The translations under genes were made by a program, and so were the position numbers. The notes under the pieces were generated by a model that did no database searches, was not told the DNA's origin, and worked only from the letters and a program-made list of their open reading frames with translations. From Bedellia somnulentella (Eukaryota; Arthropoda; Insecta; Lepidoptera; Bedelliidae), in the NCBI GenBank assembly GCA_963576735.1, contig OY755170.1:11330567-11394566 (forward strand): a stretch of 64,000 nt of DNA, given 5' to 3'. Positions 32,862 through 43,769 of this stretch are shown here, one piece after another (the first letter of the stretch is position 1; the number at the start of each line of letters is the position of its first letter).

Positions 32862-33051
32862 AAGAGTTCTTTGTTTCATTATTTGGGCTGTTTTGAAATG
32901 CGGATAACTGGGATGCACTAGGTTTATCCTGCACCTGCTGTGGTAAGTGTGGGTTTATAGCTGCTGGTCCGCTATCATAGGCACTGGATAATTAATGTCA
33001 GGCTGAATTGCCTGCATTGCCATAAAAACTTTGCTTTGAAGAGTTTGGATA
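32862..33051 (-). pseudogene. LINE ORF1, 5' portion beyond element A
   Basis: The minus strand reads MYPNSSKQSFYGNAGNSA, stops near 33000, then SSAYDSGPAAINPHLPQQ, ASQLSAFQNSPNNETKNS, ending exactly at the AAGA duplication. With element A and one duplication removed, it joins FLNEGRHKPIN at 27732 in the same frame. Confidence 0.65.
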
Positions 33052-33581
33052 CATTGATTTTAGGTAAGTATTCGGTAACGTTCGCAGCGTAACTCTCGAG
33101 ACAACTTTTTTGTGGACATGGGTATCATTGATATAAAAATATGTAAAATAGCGTAATATTGTTAAAGAAGCTGTCTTTATTAACATAACACATTATAGTG
33201 AAACAAGTTAAAATGATGCCGTTCGAATCGAAACTCTGTTTTCAAAATAAAATGCTCTTAAAGGTCCAACGGTAGACTTGGGACAAGTATTTTTGGTATA
33301 GAGAAAAGAACGCTAAAATTTAAAATATTCTTCAAATGTAAACTATCTGTCGTATTTACCAAAAATAAATGCATAATAAGAAGAAATTATACTTCTTTTA
33401 ACAAATTTTACCACATTAACGTCTTTTAGTATTTAGATTTTTAGTTATGAACTAAAACTTTTATGGGACATGTCAATGATTCAAAATTTACAATTTTACG
33501 TGGCCTTACCCAGTAATAATACGATTTATTCCACTTATGTCTTAGTAATAATTTTATAAATGTCAAATCTAAATATTATAA

Positions 33582-33604
33582 TATGTATATATATATATAT
33601 ATAT
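33582..33604. repeat. (TA)n microsatellite
   Basis: Run of ATATATATATATATATATAT just right of element E. Confidence 0.9.
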
Positions 33605-33739
33605 CATAGAATAAAGAGTACCCAGAATCCGCTCACAGCCATATCGATATAGACTACAGGCCCATGCTGAAAAATTGATGGGTCATTTGAACCACCAGGT
33701 GACCTATGTAGAACGATATAAGAGCATTAAATAATAAGA

Positions 33740-34580
33740 TTCAGCACTGTGCCGTCACTTGTAAGCTGTCCAACTGAGTGCAGGTGAGAATTCGAAAGTA
33801 CAGGTAGAGTGGGTAAATTTTGGTCACATATTTTTGTACGGCATTCTTATCATCGATAGATCCATTAAAAATAATAAGAAAACGCGCAGTGCCGTAAAAA
33901 AATGGTGCGCCACAAAGTCGGTTTTTTTTTTATTTTCCGACAATTACCGGGGTAAATTTGGTCATTTGATTTTGTACGGCATCTGTGTCATACTATTTCA
34001 ATACTGCTCCTAATCCATTATACCGCAACGCCGCACAAAAATCATGCGACAAGGGGAAACAATCGAAGGTTGAAATCCCCTCTCTTTCCGTAGTCCAGGG
34101 GGTGATTTGAAAAAGTACGGCTTCGGTTCCAAAACATTATCTAGCACTCAAAAGTACTATTAAAATTAATGCCGTCAAAAAATGATTGTTCCATTGAATG
34201 TATATCAATAATCATCTTAATTTCATCGTATCCTTGATTTATAGAGCTGTAAAGTCATTTGATCCTGTACGGGAACTTTTTTTTTAACATGATATTGTAA
34301 AATACAATTGTTATATAGTATTACCGTTCAAAAGAAACCGTTCAAAAAAAATTTATAGAGAAATGCAAAAACTGAAATTTTGCAAATTATTGTAAAAGTT
34401 TAAATATCATAGATTACAGCAGTTTTCTACATTTTATCCCTTGTTTTAAATAGTATTAACATAGATAAATTAGGAAAAAATGATGCCGTACATTTTTATG
34501 CAGACCATATCTTTTAGGCTGATGAAAGTGATGCTACAATTTTAAGGGTACTTTATGGCCATCTGATACAGTACGGCATT
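33740..34580. repeat. dispersed TACGGCAT motif region
   Basis: At least eight copies of TTGTACGGCAT or its complement within about 850 bp: near 33750 (GTGCCGTCAC), 33830, 33889, 33977, 34110, 34170, 34480 and 34567, several with GGTAAATTTTGGTCA or GGTCATTTGA just before. No coding. It looks like a cluster of protein-binding repeats at the end of a lost transposon, but I could not define ends. Confidence 0.5.
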
Positions 34581-34825
34581 AACATATTTTTGAAGAGAAC
34601 AATTGATAATATGATAATATCACATCCCAGTATCAACAGTTTTATATACTTTTTGATAATATATAATTCAAACATTATTGATACATACATATAATTGATT
34701 TTGATGCATTTTTTAAAATTGCGCTTGACAGACATTTTATCCGGTTATCAATAGGATCACCTGGCAAATTACAAATAAAACACTCACGTTCTTGCTCTTT
34801 TTCTTGAACATTTCTTTCACTTTCA

Positions 34826-34910
34826 CATACACACATACACATATACTCACGGCTATAAATCCCTAGAAGGAGTAGCCAGAGCTAACGAATTAGAAATTCC
34901 TCAGCCATAC
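34826..34910 (-). repeat. SINE-like repeat, inverted partial (copy 6)
   Basis: Only the 3' third remains: ACACACATACACATATAC tail, TCACGGCTATAAATCCCTAG, AGTAGCCAGAGCTAACG and AGAAATTCCTCAGCCA. Confidence 0.65.
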
Positions 34911-35882
34911 TTTCACTAGATTTTTTATTCTCCACGAGGTCAGACATGATCGGAGTGCTCGCAACACGTTTTGTTTTTCACGTTGTTTGTTACGCAAACA
35001 CCCTACTCGGGTCCAAGCCGAATACATCCGAATAAAATACGATATTCCCTACAAATTCTAAACATCGTAACAGAATGTCGCTCCAAACATGTAGCAATTT
35101 TTGTGATTTTTTTAATTGAAAAAAATATTTTTAAAGAATTAAAAAAAAATACTAAACTATCTAAAACTAGGTTGGCATAGGACCGTCGGATGCCAATAAA
35201 AGGACCGAAGCGAGCAATTGCCTGATTCTCAGATATTACTTATCGTTGAACGATTTATTCTACAAATATCTCAACACGCGTTGCTATGCAATTTGTTATG
35301 ATTCTTTGAATATACCTGTTGGTTTACCTAAACGCGTGATTGATTCTACACAAAACTGCAAAGGAGTTAGAGTCCTGATTTTGGAAAACTTAAATTGTTA
35401 ACAATTTTTATTGTTGAAAAAAACCTATACATATTCGCTATCATCAAAAAGTGCATTTTGAGAAGGTATTAGTGCCAAAATTCTATTACCATAGTAGCGA
35501 GTGCTGCGAATAAATAGAAAAGCGCTCTAAAGCATGCATAAGGCCAAGGTAAACCAAAAAGATAGAAAAGACTAACAATATCATAAATAAAGCAATATCA
35601 CATGTATTAGCAATGTATGCCACGACATACATACAATCTTCATGGTGGTTCTCTAATATATTGGCAACAGAGTGTTGCCAACAAGTAAAGACCTTATGTC
35701 GCCCAATTTTCAAAGCTTGAGTAGCCTAAAGTAGTCCAATTCGAAATGAGTTAGCCTAAAGTAGCCCAAACCCGAAACTAAAATAAAAACAACTTTTTTA
35801 ACTATTAATTAAATTTTAATTATGTATTTTTATAACTTTCTGCACCTACATACAATAAAATCAGTCTACAAGTCTTTTAAAC
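34911..35882. other. AT-rich spacer, no gene recognised
   Basis: Several short open frames on both strands have no motif. The phrase GTAGCCTAAAGTAG/AGTAGCCCAAA is repeated near 35720-35770. Confidence 0.4.
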
Positions 35883-36090
35883 TAGAGTCTGACTAACATG
35901 TTTTTAGATGAGCCAATTTTAAAATCATTTCTTTCTTTTACTTTAAAACACAAAACTCTAACAATAAAAATATTTTATTTACAAAGAAAATAAAAGTATT
36001 GATTTTTAATGTTAGTGTACTGTGTTTTAAAGTTAAAGAAAGAAAAGATTTTAAAATTGGCGCGTCCATAGACTCGTTAGCCAGACTCTA
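35883..36090. mobile_element. 208-bp foldback MITE
   Basis: Two arms of about 81 bp, roughly 85 percent complementary by eye: left TAGAGTCTGACTAAC...GAGCCAATTTTAAAATC, right GATTTTAAAATTGGCGCGTC...GTTAGCCAGACTCTA. Flanks allow a TA duplication (TAGAGTC/GACTCTA) or AAAC on both sides. No coding. It lies beside the 3' end of the hAT remnant. Confidence 0.75.
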
Positions 36091-36095
36091 AAACA

Positions 36096-37560
36096 TTATT
36101 CTGTTTGATCTGCTGCGAGCAATTGCAAAGCATCCACGATAATTTCACCATCATCAATATTTACTGTGCTAGAGCTGGCACAATCTCTGCTGGAATCGTA
36201 CATTTTTCTTCCAGCTTGTAACCTTATCATATGATTGCTTGGCTGAAAGTTGTTGCAGCAAATGTTTCTTAAATTCATATGTGTACGAATTCTAAGAATG
36301 GCAATCAGCATGGGTTATTGCATTCTGTTTCTTAATTTTGTTTTTATAGTACCCATCACGCTGAAATTTTTTTCTACGTCTGCATTACTTACAGGTAATG
36401 AGAGACAACGCAAGGCAAATTCCGCTAAATCTTTGAACATGGGATTTCCACTAGCATTCTGCATTTTCAATACCTGTACCCAGAAATTTACAACATCATT
36501 GGTAGAAGCAGTGCCAACTATTTTCTCTATGCGCATCATACTTAAAGAGTGAAATTGGTTCATTATAGATTCCTTGTCAAGATTAGTTTCACCTAACTGC
36601 CAGGGAAAATCGTCAATTTTAGGTATGTTGCTGCTTGAGAGGCAGCGGTTAGGTGACAAAACATCAATTTTTTTCACCACTGACACATTGAATGGTAAAC
36701 TATCAACTAATTCCTTCACTAAGCGCAGGCGAAAACTTGTGCATCGCTGTTTAACTTCTTTTGTTTTGTTTGAAGAAACAGTTCTTTTTTCAACGAAATA
36801 ATTGAATTTTACTCCAAAATCAATTGAGTCCTGTGGCAGCAATGAATTTTCGAATGGTGCATCTGCTTTTTTTAAGGCTCACCTAATAGCTGTTATATCT
36901 GCTTCATGAAGCATTGCCAATGAGGCAGTTTCGGACAGACTTTCACCTCTCAAAAATATTGGTTTAAAAAGGCGTCTTGCAATGGAAACAAGAAGAATCC
37001 GGAGGTCATTGTATATTTTTGTTATATTTGCATTAGTTGCTTGAAATATGACATTCACATTTGTTATTTCTTTTAGTATGGGGCATAGAAACAATAAGTA
37101 TAATAAATTAGTGTCATCATTATACATAGCAGCCAGCTCCCTTGCAGTGTAACATCTTTCCTCTGATGATTTAACCATATTGAAATGGGTTTTTAGCTCC
37201 AGCCACTGATTGATGTTTGTATTAACAGCTGCATAAAATGCTAACTACCTAGTTGCAAACAATTGAGTTAGTTTTAAGGGCTTTTTACCTTCATTAATAG
37301 TTTCAAATAAGTTCTGATAGACTTTCATTCGCAATGGACTGTGAGCGAACCAATTTCTGGTTTCTCTTAGTAAATATTCTAGGCAGGATGGTAATTCTGT
37401 GCACGCATTGGATGCACACAAACTAAGGGAGTGGCACATGTACTTCAGCAACTGCAAATGGGGTAGGTCTGCTTTTAGAAGTGTGAAAAGGAAGTGATTT
37501 ATGCCACAAAGATTACTAGCTCCATCGGTTCCTAATGCAATAAGATTATAATAAATTAAG
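36096..37560 (-). pseudogene. hAT-family transposase, C-terminal two thirds, broken
   Basis: Minus-strand blocks in order: LGTDGASN near 37530, MCHSLSLCASNACTELP with a W-F segment, VKSSEERCYTARELAAMY, the LLYLLFLCPILKEITNVNVI stretch, then FWVQVLKMQNASGN, FKDLAEFALRCLSLPVSNAD with VEKNFSVMGTIKTKLRNRM, the hAT dimerisation signature, and a diverged LRIRTHMNLRNICC tail. Three or four frameshifts or stops separate the pieces (36310, 36845-36880, 37180, 37245). The N-terminal BED zinc finger and first catalytic block are absent; LINE F is inserted at their side. Confidence 0.82.
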
Positions 37561-37850
37561 CCTACTTCTGATAAAAACCTCTTAAATAATGTATATAGAA
37601 ATGAAATGAAAATGAAAAATGAAATGAAAAAAACATTTATTTGAAATTTTTAACCTTTAAACAAATACAAAATATTCTGCCAAACTTAGAAAGTTTGTCG
37701 GCAACAATAACGCTCCATATACAATACACTAATGGTAATGTTTAATGGCTCACAATTTTACAACCTATACTAACTACAATACTATATAGTAAAATATTTC
37801 CTTCTAAAAGACGACATACAAGTATTAATGTTTAATGCAAAAAAAATAAA

Positions 37851-40800
37851 TTACTGTGGCTTCTCTTTTAATCTTTCTAATAAACACTGTATGATCTTCT
37901 TTTTAAACAAACCCTTTGTTTTACATGTTTTTATTTCATTAGACAATTCATTTAGAAATTTGGGAACTAAATAAATTCTCTGTCTTTGACCATAGTAATT
38001 GTTACATTTAGGTACGCTTAAAGTTCTTCTATTCATTTCCCTTTGTTTCCTCACCTTATATTTTGTAAATTGATCACAAACAAATTGCTCAACTAAAGTA
38101 AATAACACAAACTTTTCATAAATCGGTAAAATTTTACATTCCAAGAATAGCTTTTCGTAGTTTGTAATTTTACAAAGTTTTTTAACGTTTTTGTCTACTA
38201 ACAATTTCATAAACCTAATTTGCAAGTCCTTAATCTTATCTAAGTATGTTTTAAACGTAAATCCAAAGCTGCCTAATCCATACATTATAAGTGAATCTAC
38301 CAGCGCATAATAGATAGTATACATAGTGGTTCTGTCTAACACAACTCAAGTGGCGCAATTTTACAAGTACTGCTCTTAATTTATCGCATAGTATACTTAT
38401 ATGTTTTTTTCCAAGAAAAGTTGTTTTCAATGGTCAAGCCTAAATACTTGTCGCACCACCTCCAGCTCCGTGCAACAACACATCACCCCATTATTATGTA
38501 AGCATGTATAGCTGTGACCTATTATACGCGGCGCTCGGGCTGCCGACGCAAGATACGGTGATCGAATAAGCATGCATTTTGTTTTATTTATGTTTATAAC
38601 AATACCGTTGTCGTGCGCCCATTTAATAATGTTGGTGAAATCCTCTTGAATCTTATTTTCAATGATACTAAAGCGGCCAGTACACAATGGCCCACGATGG
38701 GCCACGCTTCGCAATTGGCAATTGTAGGCCACGATCAATTGGTGTTCACACAATGGCCCATTGCTCATTACTGCCTGGCAATCCACTTGCGACGGACGTC
38801 GAAGTAATTATGGCTGCAGCTATTTATTTATTATTATGTCTGTAATATATTTTATTTATGGCGCTATTTATGTTATTTTTACGTCATATAGTGATTATAA
38901 ATACATTTTGCAATAAAATATTCCAAAAAAGTATAAGTATCTATGAGCGACCGGTGACGAACTAAACAATGGCCCATTGTGGAAACACCACCGGCCATGC
39001 TACGCCACGATTCCTTTGAAGTGTGCCCGAAAAACCGACAACTTCGCCATTGCGCGCCACGATCGGCAATTGTCCGCCATCATGCACCATTGCCCCCTGT
39101 ACACAGTGGCGATGGCGAGCAGTGGGCCATCGTCCGCCATTGTGTACTGGCCGCTTAAGATCTTTGTCCGCGTATAATAGGCACGTGTCGTCCGCATACA
39201 TAATATCTTACAGTTGTTAACCACATTTGACATACTGTTTACGTGCATTATGTAACCGACGGGGCCATACACAGAACCAGTCGGGACTCCGCAGGTAACG
39301 CGCGCGGCCTCTCCGGTTACACGGTTTACAACAGTTTGTATAGTTCGGTTTGTGAGGTAAGCACGAAGCCAGTTATTATGAGGACCTGAAACTCCGCACT
39401 CTTCCATAGCTTGGAGTAACTGATTATGCTCTAAAGTGTCAAAAGCTTTTTTGAAATCTATGTATACAACCACAACCTGCTTTCTCTGATCCAAAGCACC
39501 ATTCACATCATCAGAAAACTGAGCCAAAGCAGTAGCAGTGCTACGACCCCGACAGAGACCATGCTGTGAATCAGACAAAACATGGTGACGCTCTAAGAAA
39601 CTACTTATTTGGCCGACAATGTACTTTTCTATTATTTTATTAATTACAGATAGTATCGCTATAGGTCGATAATTTGAGTAGTCTGTATGTGAACCATTCT
39701 TATAAATAGGCCTAATTAATGCAGTTTTAAGTTTGTTTGGATACACTCCTTTTTCTACACATAAGTTAATTAGTAACGCTAAAATTGGGCTACAGTTTTC
39801 AATAATTTTACCTCTTTTATTCTTATTCCGTCTACTCCAGGCGACTTGTCACTACTTAGATTAGTAATAATTTTTTCTACATCCTCAGCAGTTGCTTTTT
39901 TAAACCTTAAACTGACTGGGCTAGGGCATACATACTTAGATCTATCTAAAAATTTTGTATTACAATTATGTTTCGTTTCCAATATTTCTTTAGTAAACGT
40001 CTTAGAAAACTGGTTGCATATTGCTAACAAGTTATTATTTTTACCTAAATATTTTTAAATTAATTTGTCCAAACTTTTTTTATGTTGACCTGTCCAAGAA
40101 TGAATTTATTCCCAAATCTTTTTTTTATATTTCTATTACATTTTGGGATTTCTTTTCTTTTATATTCATTTTTAGCTTTAAATATACATTTATTTACTCC
40201 ATTTCTATACATATTATATTGCAATCTTAAACTAGAGTCATTTGGTTTGTCTTTCCATTTTTTAAATAACCTATTACGAAACTTAATCATGGTTTTTAGT
40301 TTGTTTGTTATCCATGGTTTATTTTTTCGAACTAACTTAAGACGGATCTGTTTTTTAGAGTCACTGTAAACACTATCAAATATTGCACATAAGCTATCAT
40401 ATAAATTCACCGGGCACTTACAGTTGAGAAGTTCCATCCAATCCACACTGTTTAACTTTTCACTCACTGATTTGTCACAAATCACCGACACAAAGTCATC
40501 CTGCCCACCTGTTTGATTATTTTGTCCCGTACTGACGCAGATACCGATAGGGTAATGATCCGATATTTTACACTCCAGCAAATACGATTGAGCCGCACTT
40601 TATGTCCTGACCCACAAGTGATCGATACAGCTTCTTGTAACGGTGTCTAACAATATCTCTTCTCGCGTAACATCTCTGATGGCGCATTGCATACCTAACT
40701 CACACATATTGTTCACGTACTCCGAGGTTACGCTGCCGCCGCCAGACCCGGGCTCACGTAGTAGATCTAAGTTCGTGTCACCGATTACTATAACGTCGTA

Positions 40801-41220
40801 GTTATTAGGTATTTCTGATGATATTCTATGCAATTCCTGGACGAAACAGCGCTTGTTTGTCTTCGGCGATTTATAAACCACAATAATATGTGTTGTTTTC
40901 CCCTCTATGCAGACCTGTCCATGTATAATTTCGGAAAAGTTTGTAATAGGTATTTGTGCAGCAAAGTTCAGATTGCTTTTGGTATATAATGAAATTCATC
41001 TGCCTCCACATGATTCTTTCGTACTTATGAAAGTGTCGTACCCGTCGAGATGAAATAAATTCAATTCGTGTTCCTTTATATTTATTTCCGATAAAGCAAT
41101 TTGTAAATAAAGGTTTTGTTTATCTAGGTCTTCTTGCCATTTATCTATTTCGATGTATTTAATATGTGTCGTAGAAGGTAGTATATGTGAAATATGGTCG
41201 TTGAATTCTGGTTATATATA
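37851..41220 (-). pseudogene. LINE F ORF2: endonuclease and reverse transcriptase, broken
   Basis: Endonuclease pieces: YIEIDKWQEDLDKQNLYLQI, LSEINIKEHELNL, VIVIGDTNLDLL and, after a frameshift near 40600, KISDHYPIGICV. Then RKNKPWITNKLKTMIKFRNR (linker), DKSPGVDGIRIKEVK, LIRPIYKNGSHTDYSNYRPI, SQHGLCRGRSTATAL, VVVYIDFKKAFDTLEHNQLL and MYADDTCLLYADKDL. The MITE 38672-39155 lies between DKDL and IIENKIQED. The C-terminal part is open again at 37851-38342. Frameshifts near 40040, 39750, 39210, 38420 and 38345. The clade guess is from RT wording only. Confidence 0.8.
38672..39155. mobile_element. 484-bp MITE with TAA target duplication (PIF/Harbinger-type)
   Basis: Inverted ends AGCGGCCAGTACACAATGGC (38672) and the complement ending CCGCT (39155), flanked by TAA at 38669-38671 and 39156-39158. 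GC-rich, with many ATGGCCCA/GGGCCAT and CAATTGG palindromic phrases. Excising it with one TAA rejoins the LINE F RT frame from YADKDL to SIIENKIQ. A 3-bp TWA duplication points to PIF/Harbinger. Confidence 0.88.
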
Positions 41221-41283
41221 ACTAAAGGGTATTAAACTAGATTGCCCTATTAAGTATCAATGAAAATAAAACATAATGAAAGT

Positions 41284-41736
41284 TCATCTCTTTTTTGTAT
41301 ATTTACTAATATCATTTATTGTGCGAATGGATTTTATTTTGTTATCATTTGGGTCATCTTTTCTAATCAAAACTTTGCTATTTTGCACCCAGATATAATT
41401 ATACTCGGACTTCAATTCATTTTTTACCACCCAAAGTAGGTTACGAGTGTATTTTGTGAGGTCTTCATTTATATAAATTCTGGCATTCTTTCCATTAGAG
41501 AAAACATCATCGTTGGTCAGTTTTTTTACTTTCCTCGTCGCTAGCCATTGGTCTCGCGCAGCAATCGAGCTCAGGCTGACAACAACCGCTCTTACTAATT
41601 TCCGGCCGTTATTCTCTTTGTTCGGGTTATTTACGCCTACCCTCTTGATCTCATTTATCGAACTTGGGTCCACCCCCAGCTTTGTGGCTAGTTTCATGAC
41701 TTTAACCTCCAAGTTTTCATTTATTTCCTCTCCCAT
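41284..41736 (-). pseudogene. LINE F ORF1, C-terminal domain
   Basis: An open 150-residue frame: MKLATKLGVDPSSINEIKRV, RAVVVSLSSIAARDQWLATR, ARIYINEDLTKYTRNLLW, VKNELKSEYNYIWVQNSKVL. It has the R...L-x-x-x-W and Y-I-W-x-x-x-x-V-L pattern of the FP-like domain common in insect LINE ORF1. A coiled-coil part would precede it; the sequence above 41760 is out of frame. Confidence 0.65.
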
Positions 41737-41799
41737 TCCACATATTTCTACATTATTATCCTTCTCACTTTGCTAAAGGCGAACTGAACTAAAATTTGG

Positions 41800-42285
41800 G
41801 CATTCTTCATCAGATTCTAAATTATCCTTGAATGATGAGGGTCATCGGGTAAGCTAAACATGTCTTGAAGGGCCTCCTCTATTTCAAAATCTTTCAACTG
41901 CCGATTCATTTCTGAAATGAAGCAAAAAAGGAATTGCCAGCTAAAGCAACTGCCACACAATCGAGCGCCACACAGACAGACGGAATATACAAACCACCAT
42001 AAAATGTACAGGCAGATAGGCAGAGGGAATATACAACCCACCACAAAAAACAAAGATTGCCCAAAACTTCCAAAAGCAGACTTAAAAATATTAAAAATTT
42101 TCCTAAGAATAAGATCACATAAACCGTAAAAAAAAGAAATTACCTTATAAAATTCGAAGATCTTCTAAATAAACCCTGCTTCAAACTAGTAGAAGAAAAA
42201 GTTCACTTTTTACGTTCTCTGAATTCCCACGAAAAAGTATTAATGTCAACTGTCAAACTGTCAATTTACCATCATAAATATTGCC
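41800..42285. other. spacer with a possible short N-terminal transposase fragment
   Basis: The minus strand at about 41817-41910 reads MNRQLKDFEIEEALQDMFSL then PDDPHHS, which resembles the acidic start of piggyBac-like proteins but is too short to assign. The rest is AT-rich without structure. Confidence 0.3.
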
Positions 42286-42295
42286 TGAATTAAAA

Positions 42296-42500
42296 CTATG
42301 GATGTTGAACGGAAAACAGGTCTTCGACGCCGGCTATGTTGGTCCATTTTCTGACGTTTGAGAGCCACGATGCCCTTCTTCTTCCGACGCTTCGTTTCTC
42401 TTCAATCTTTCCCATCATGACCACTTGAAGCAGTTGGTATCGATCGTGGCGGAGCACATGTCCCAAACACGCAACTTTTCTTCTTTTGATGGTGGTCATG
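42296..42500 (-). pseudogene. RTE-type LINE C-terminal fragment
   Basis: The minus strand reads MTTIKRRKVACLGHVLRHDR, YQLLQVVMMGKIEEKRSVGR, RRASWLSNVRKWTNIAGVED, LF. This is the tail of RTE-clade ORF2 (GHVLR...LL...GKI...GRRR..WL.N...W). It faces away from a second RTE tail on the plus strand next to it. Confidence 0.8.
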
Positions 42501-42504
42501 AGAA

Positions 42505-42640
42505 GAAAAAGAAATCGGCGTCGAAGACCTGTTTCGCCTAGCCCAAGACCAAAGGGGATACTCGGAGCTGACTGCCAACCTCCAGTAGTGGAGAGGCACT
42601 AGAAGAAGAAGAAGAACGGAATTACGGTAAAAACTTTTAT
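42505..42640 (+). pseudogene. RTE-type LINE 3' end, opposite orientation
   Basis: The plus strand reads IGVEDLFRLAQDQRGYSELT then ANLQ and stops, the last residues of RTE ORF2, followed by a GAAGAAGAAGAAGAA tail. The GGCGTCGAAGAC phrase is repeated inverted at about 42320, so the two fragments form a loose foldback. Confidence 0.7.
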
Positions 42641-42671
42641 AAAAATCATGGTGGTGAAAATATCGCCTCAA

Positions 42672-43049
42672 ACTGATAAAGGGTTAACAGAGTAAACGCA
42701 CAAAAAGTGCAAATAACATTTAAACAGGCTTCTGCAGCTAATGACGTTTTAGATAATGACAAAGTTTTTCAAGATAAAAATATCAGGGCTTATATACCAG
42801 CCTCCTTTGTTGAAAGAGTGGGTGTAATAAAACATATTAACGAAGATATGAGTAATGAGGAGCTATTCAGAAAATTGTCGTGTGACGAAGATATTGTAGC
42901 AGTAAGGCGTTTTATGAAAAGGGGAGAAGATGGTAACTTATACCCGCTCAAAACAATATCTGTTACTTACTCTTTACCACCAGTTGTATATTTAGACAGA
43001 TGGAGATCTGAAGTGACTCCCTACATCCCTCCAGTGATGCAATGCTATA
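42672..43049 (+). pseudogene. LINE H ORF1, 5' portion
   Basis: Reads RVNAQKVQITFKQASAANDV, RAYIPASFVERVGVIKHINE, DMSNEELFRKLSCDEDIVAV, RRFMKRGEDGNLYPLKT, YIPPVMQCY. This is the RRM-like gag domain of Jockey ORF1. It ends at the TATA duplication inside Q-C-Y. The continuation is at 50037 (RFFKYNHSAKVC), so element C lies within the first knuckle. Confidence 0.85.
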
Positions 43050-43769
43050 CTGCCCAACTAAGCGGTATCTCAATGGAAGCGAGTTTCGACTTAGTTGACG
43101 TTATGTAAAAGTGTTTTAGTTTTTGGTTTATATTAAGATTTTTTGTTTATCAAGTAATATTTATAATATAACATTGGGTCTATTTGTTATCACATAATTG
43201 CAATATCAAAAATCTTTGTGTAAATACCTTTTTCATGAGATACTGCTACATTGCTTAGTGAATTAAAGAATTACCGCTTTTTTGTTACCTCTTCTCCTAC
43301 ATGACTGTATATAAAAAGATATAAATCTTTTGTGTATAAAAAAATGTGTTATTTTAAAGAAAAAACTCAGTCAATATATCTGTAGCTGAGAGGTAAAGAA
43401 TAACAAGTCCTAGATCTTAAATGTTCACTAGAGCGATTCAAAGTGTCCGCCCGGGGTATTATCGTGGTTAAATAGTAATTACTAAAAATATATTATGTAC
43501 AACGTTATTTTGTTAAAAGTTTTATAAATATATAACCAATACTTGTAATATTGCCAAAATTTTAAAGTATAATAATTAGTATTTACATAAAAACTGGACT
43601 TGTTATTTTTTACCCCGCGTGATTTTTATAATCATAATTGAAATTAAGTAAGAAAACATAATAAGTCATGTTAAAATAAAACAACGAATACTTTTTTATG
43701 TTAAATTTAATGAAGAAATAAAAAAATCACATAAACAGCATTATTTAAATTTTGTAATTCTTGCTGATA

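Larger units (their letters stand above)
23890..33060 (-). mobile_element. CR1-group (Daphne-like) LINE split by element A
   Basis: Minus-strand LINE with its 3' end near 23.9 kb and its 5' end near 33.06 kb. Element A (27733-32861) sits in ORF1 with an AAGA duplication; across it ORF1 continues from ...NNETKNS (32862 side) to FLNEGRHKPIN (27732 side) in frame. ORF2 is at 24130-27002. Clade inference is from RT and ORF1 style. Confidence 0.8.
21363..33511. mobile_element. Sola-like element E, outermost shell of a five-level nest
   Basis: Left end GGGTAAAGCCACGTAAA (21363) and right end TTTTACGTGGCCTTACCC (ending 33511) are inverted repeats, flanked by the same 4 bp, AGTA (21359-21362 and 33512-33515). 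A TAACTCTCGAGAC/CGGTAACG motif is repeated next to both ends (21395-21450, 22175-22235, 33070-33105). A transposase C-terminal remnant lies at 21739-22150. The 12.1 kb length is mostly later insertions: a Dong-like LINE, a CR1-group LINE, element A inside that LINE, and a MITE and a SINE inside A. Confidence 0.75.
37600..41800 (-). mobile_element. CR1/L2-group LINE F, decayed, with a MITE in its RT
   Basis: Minus-strand LINE. The 3' end is an AATGAAATGAAA-rich tail at 37600-37640, ORF2 spans about 37851-41220 and ORF1 41284-41736 or a little further. It is inserted beside the hAT remnant. A 484-bp Harbinger-type MITE interrupts the RT. Confidence 0.8.

Noticed and set aside
35486..35713. Minus-strand 75-codon hydrophobic ORF as a small membrane protein
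   Set aside because: No start context, no homology recognised, and AT-rich stop-poor sequence by chance; not supported.
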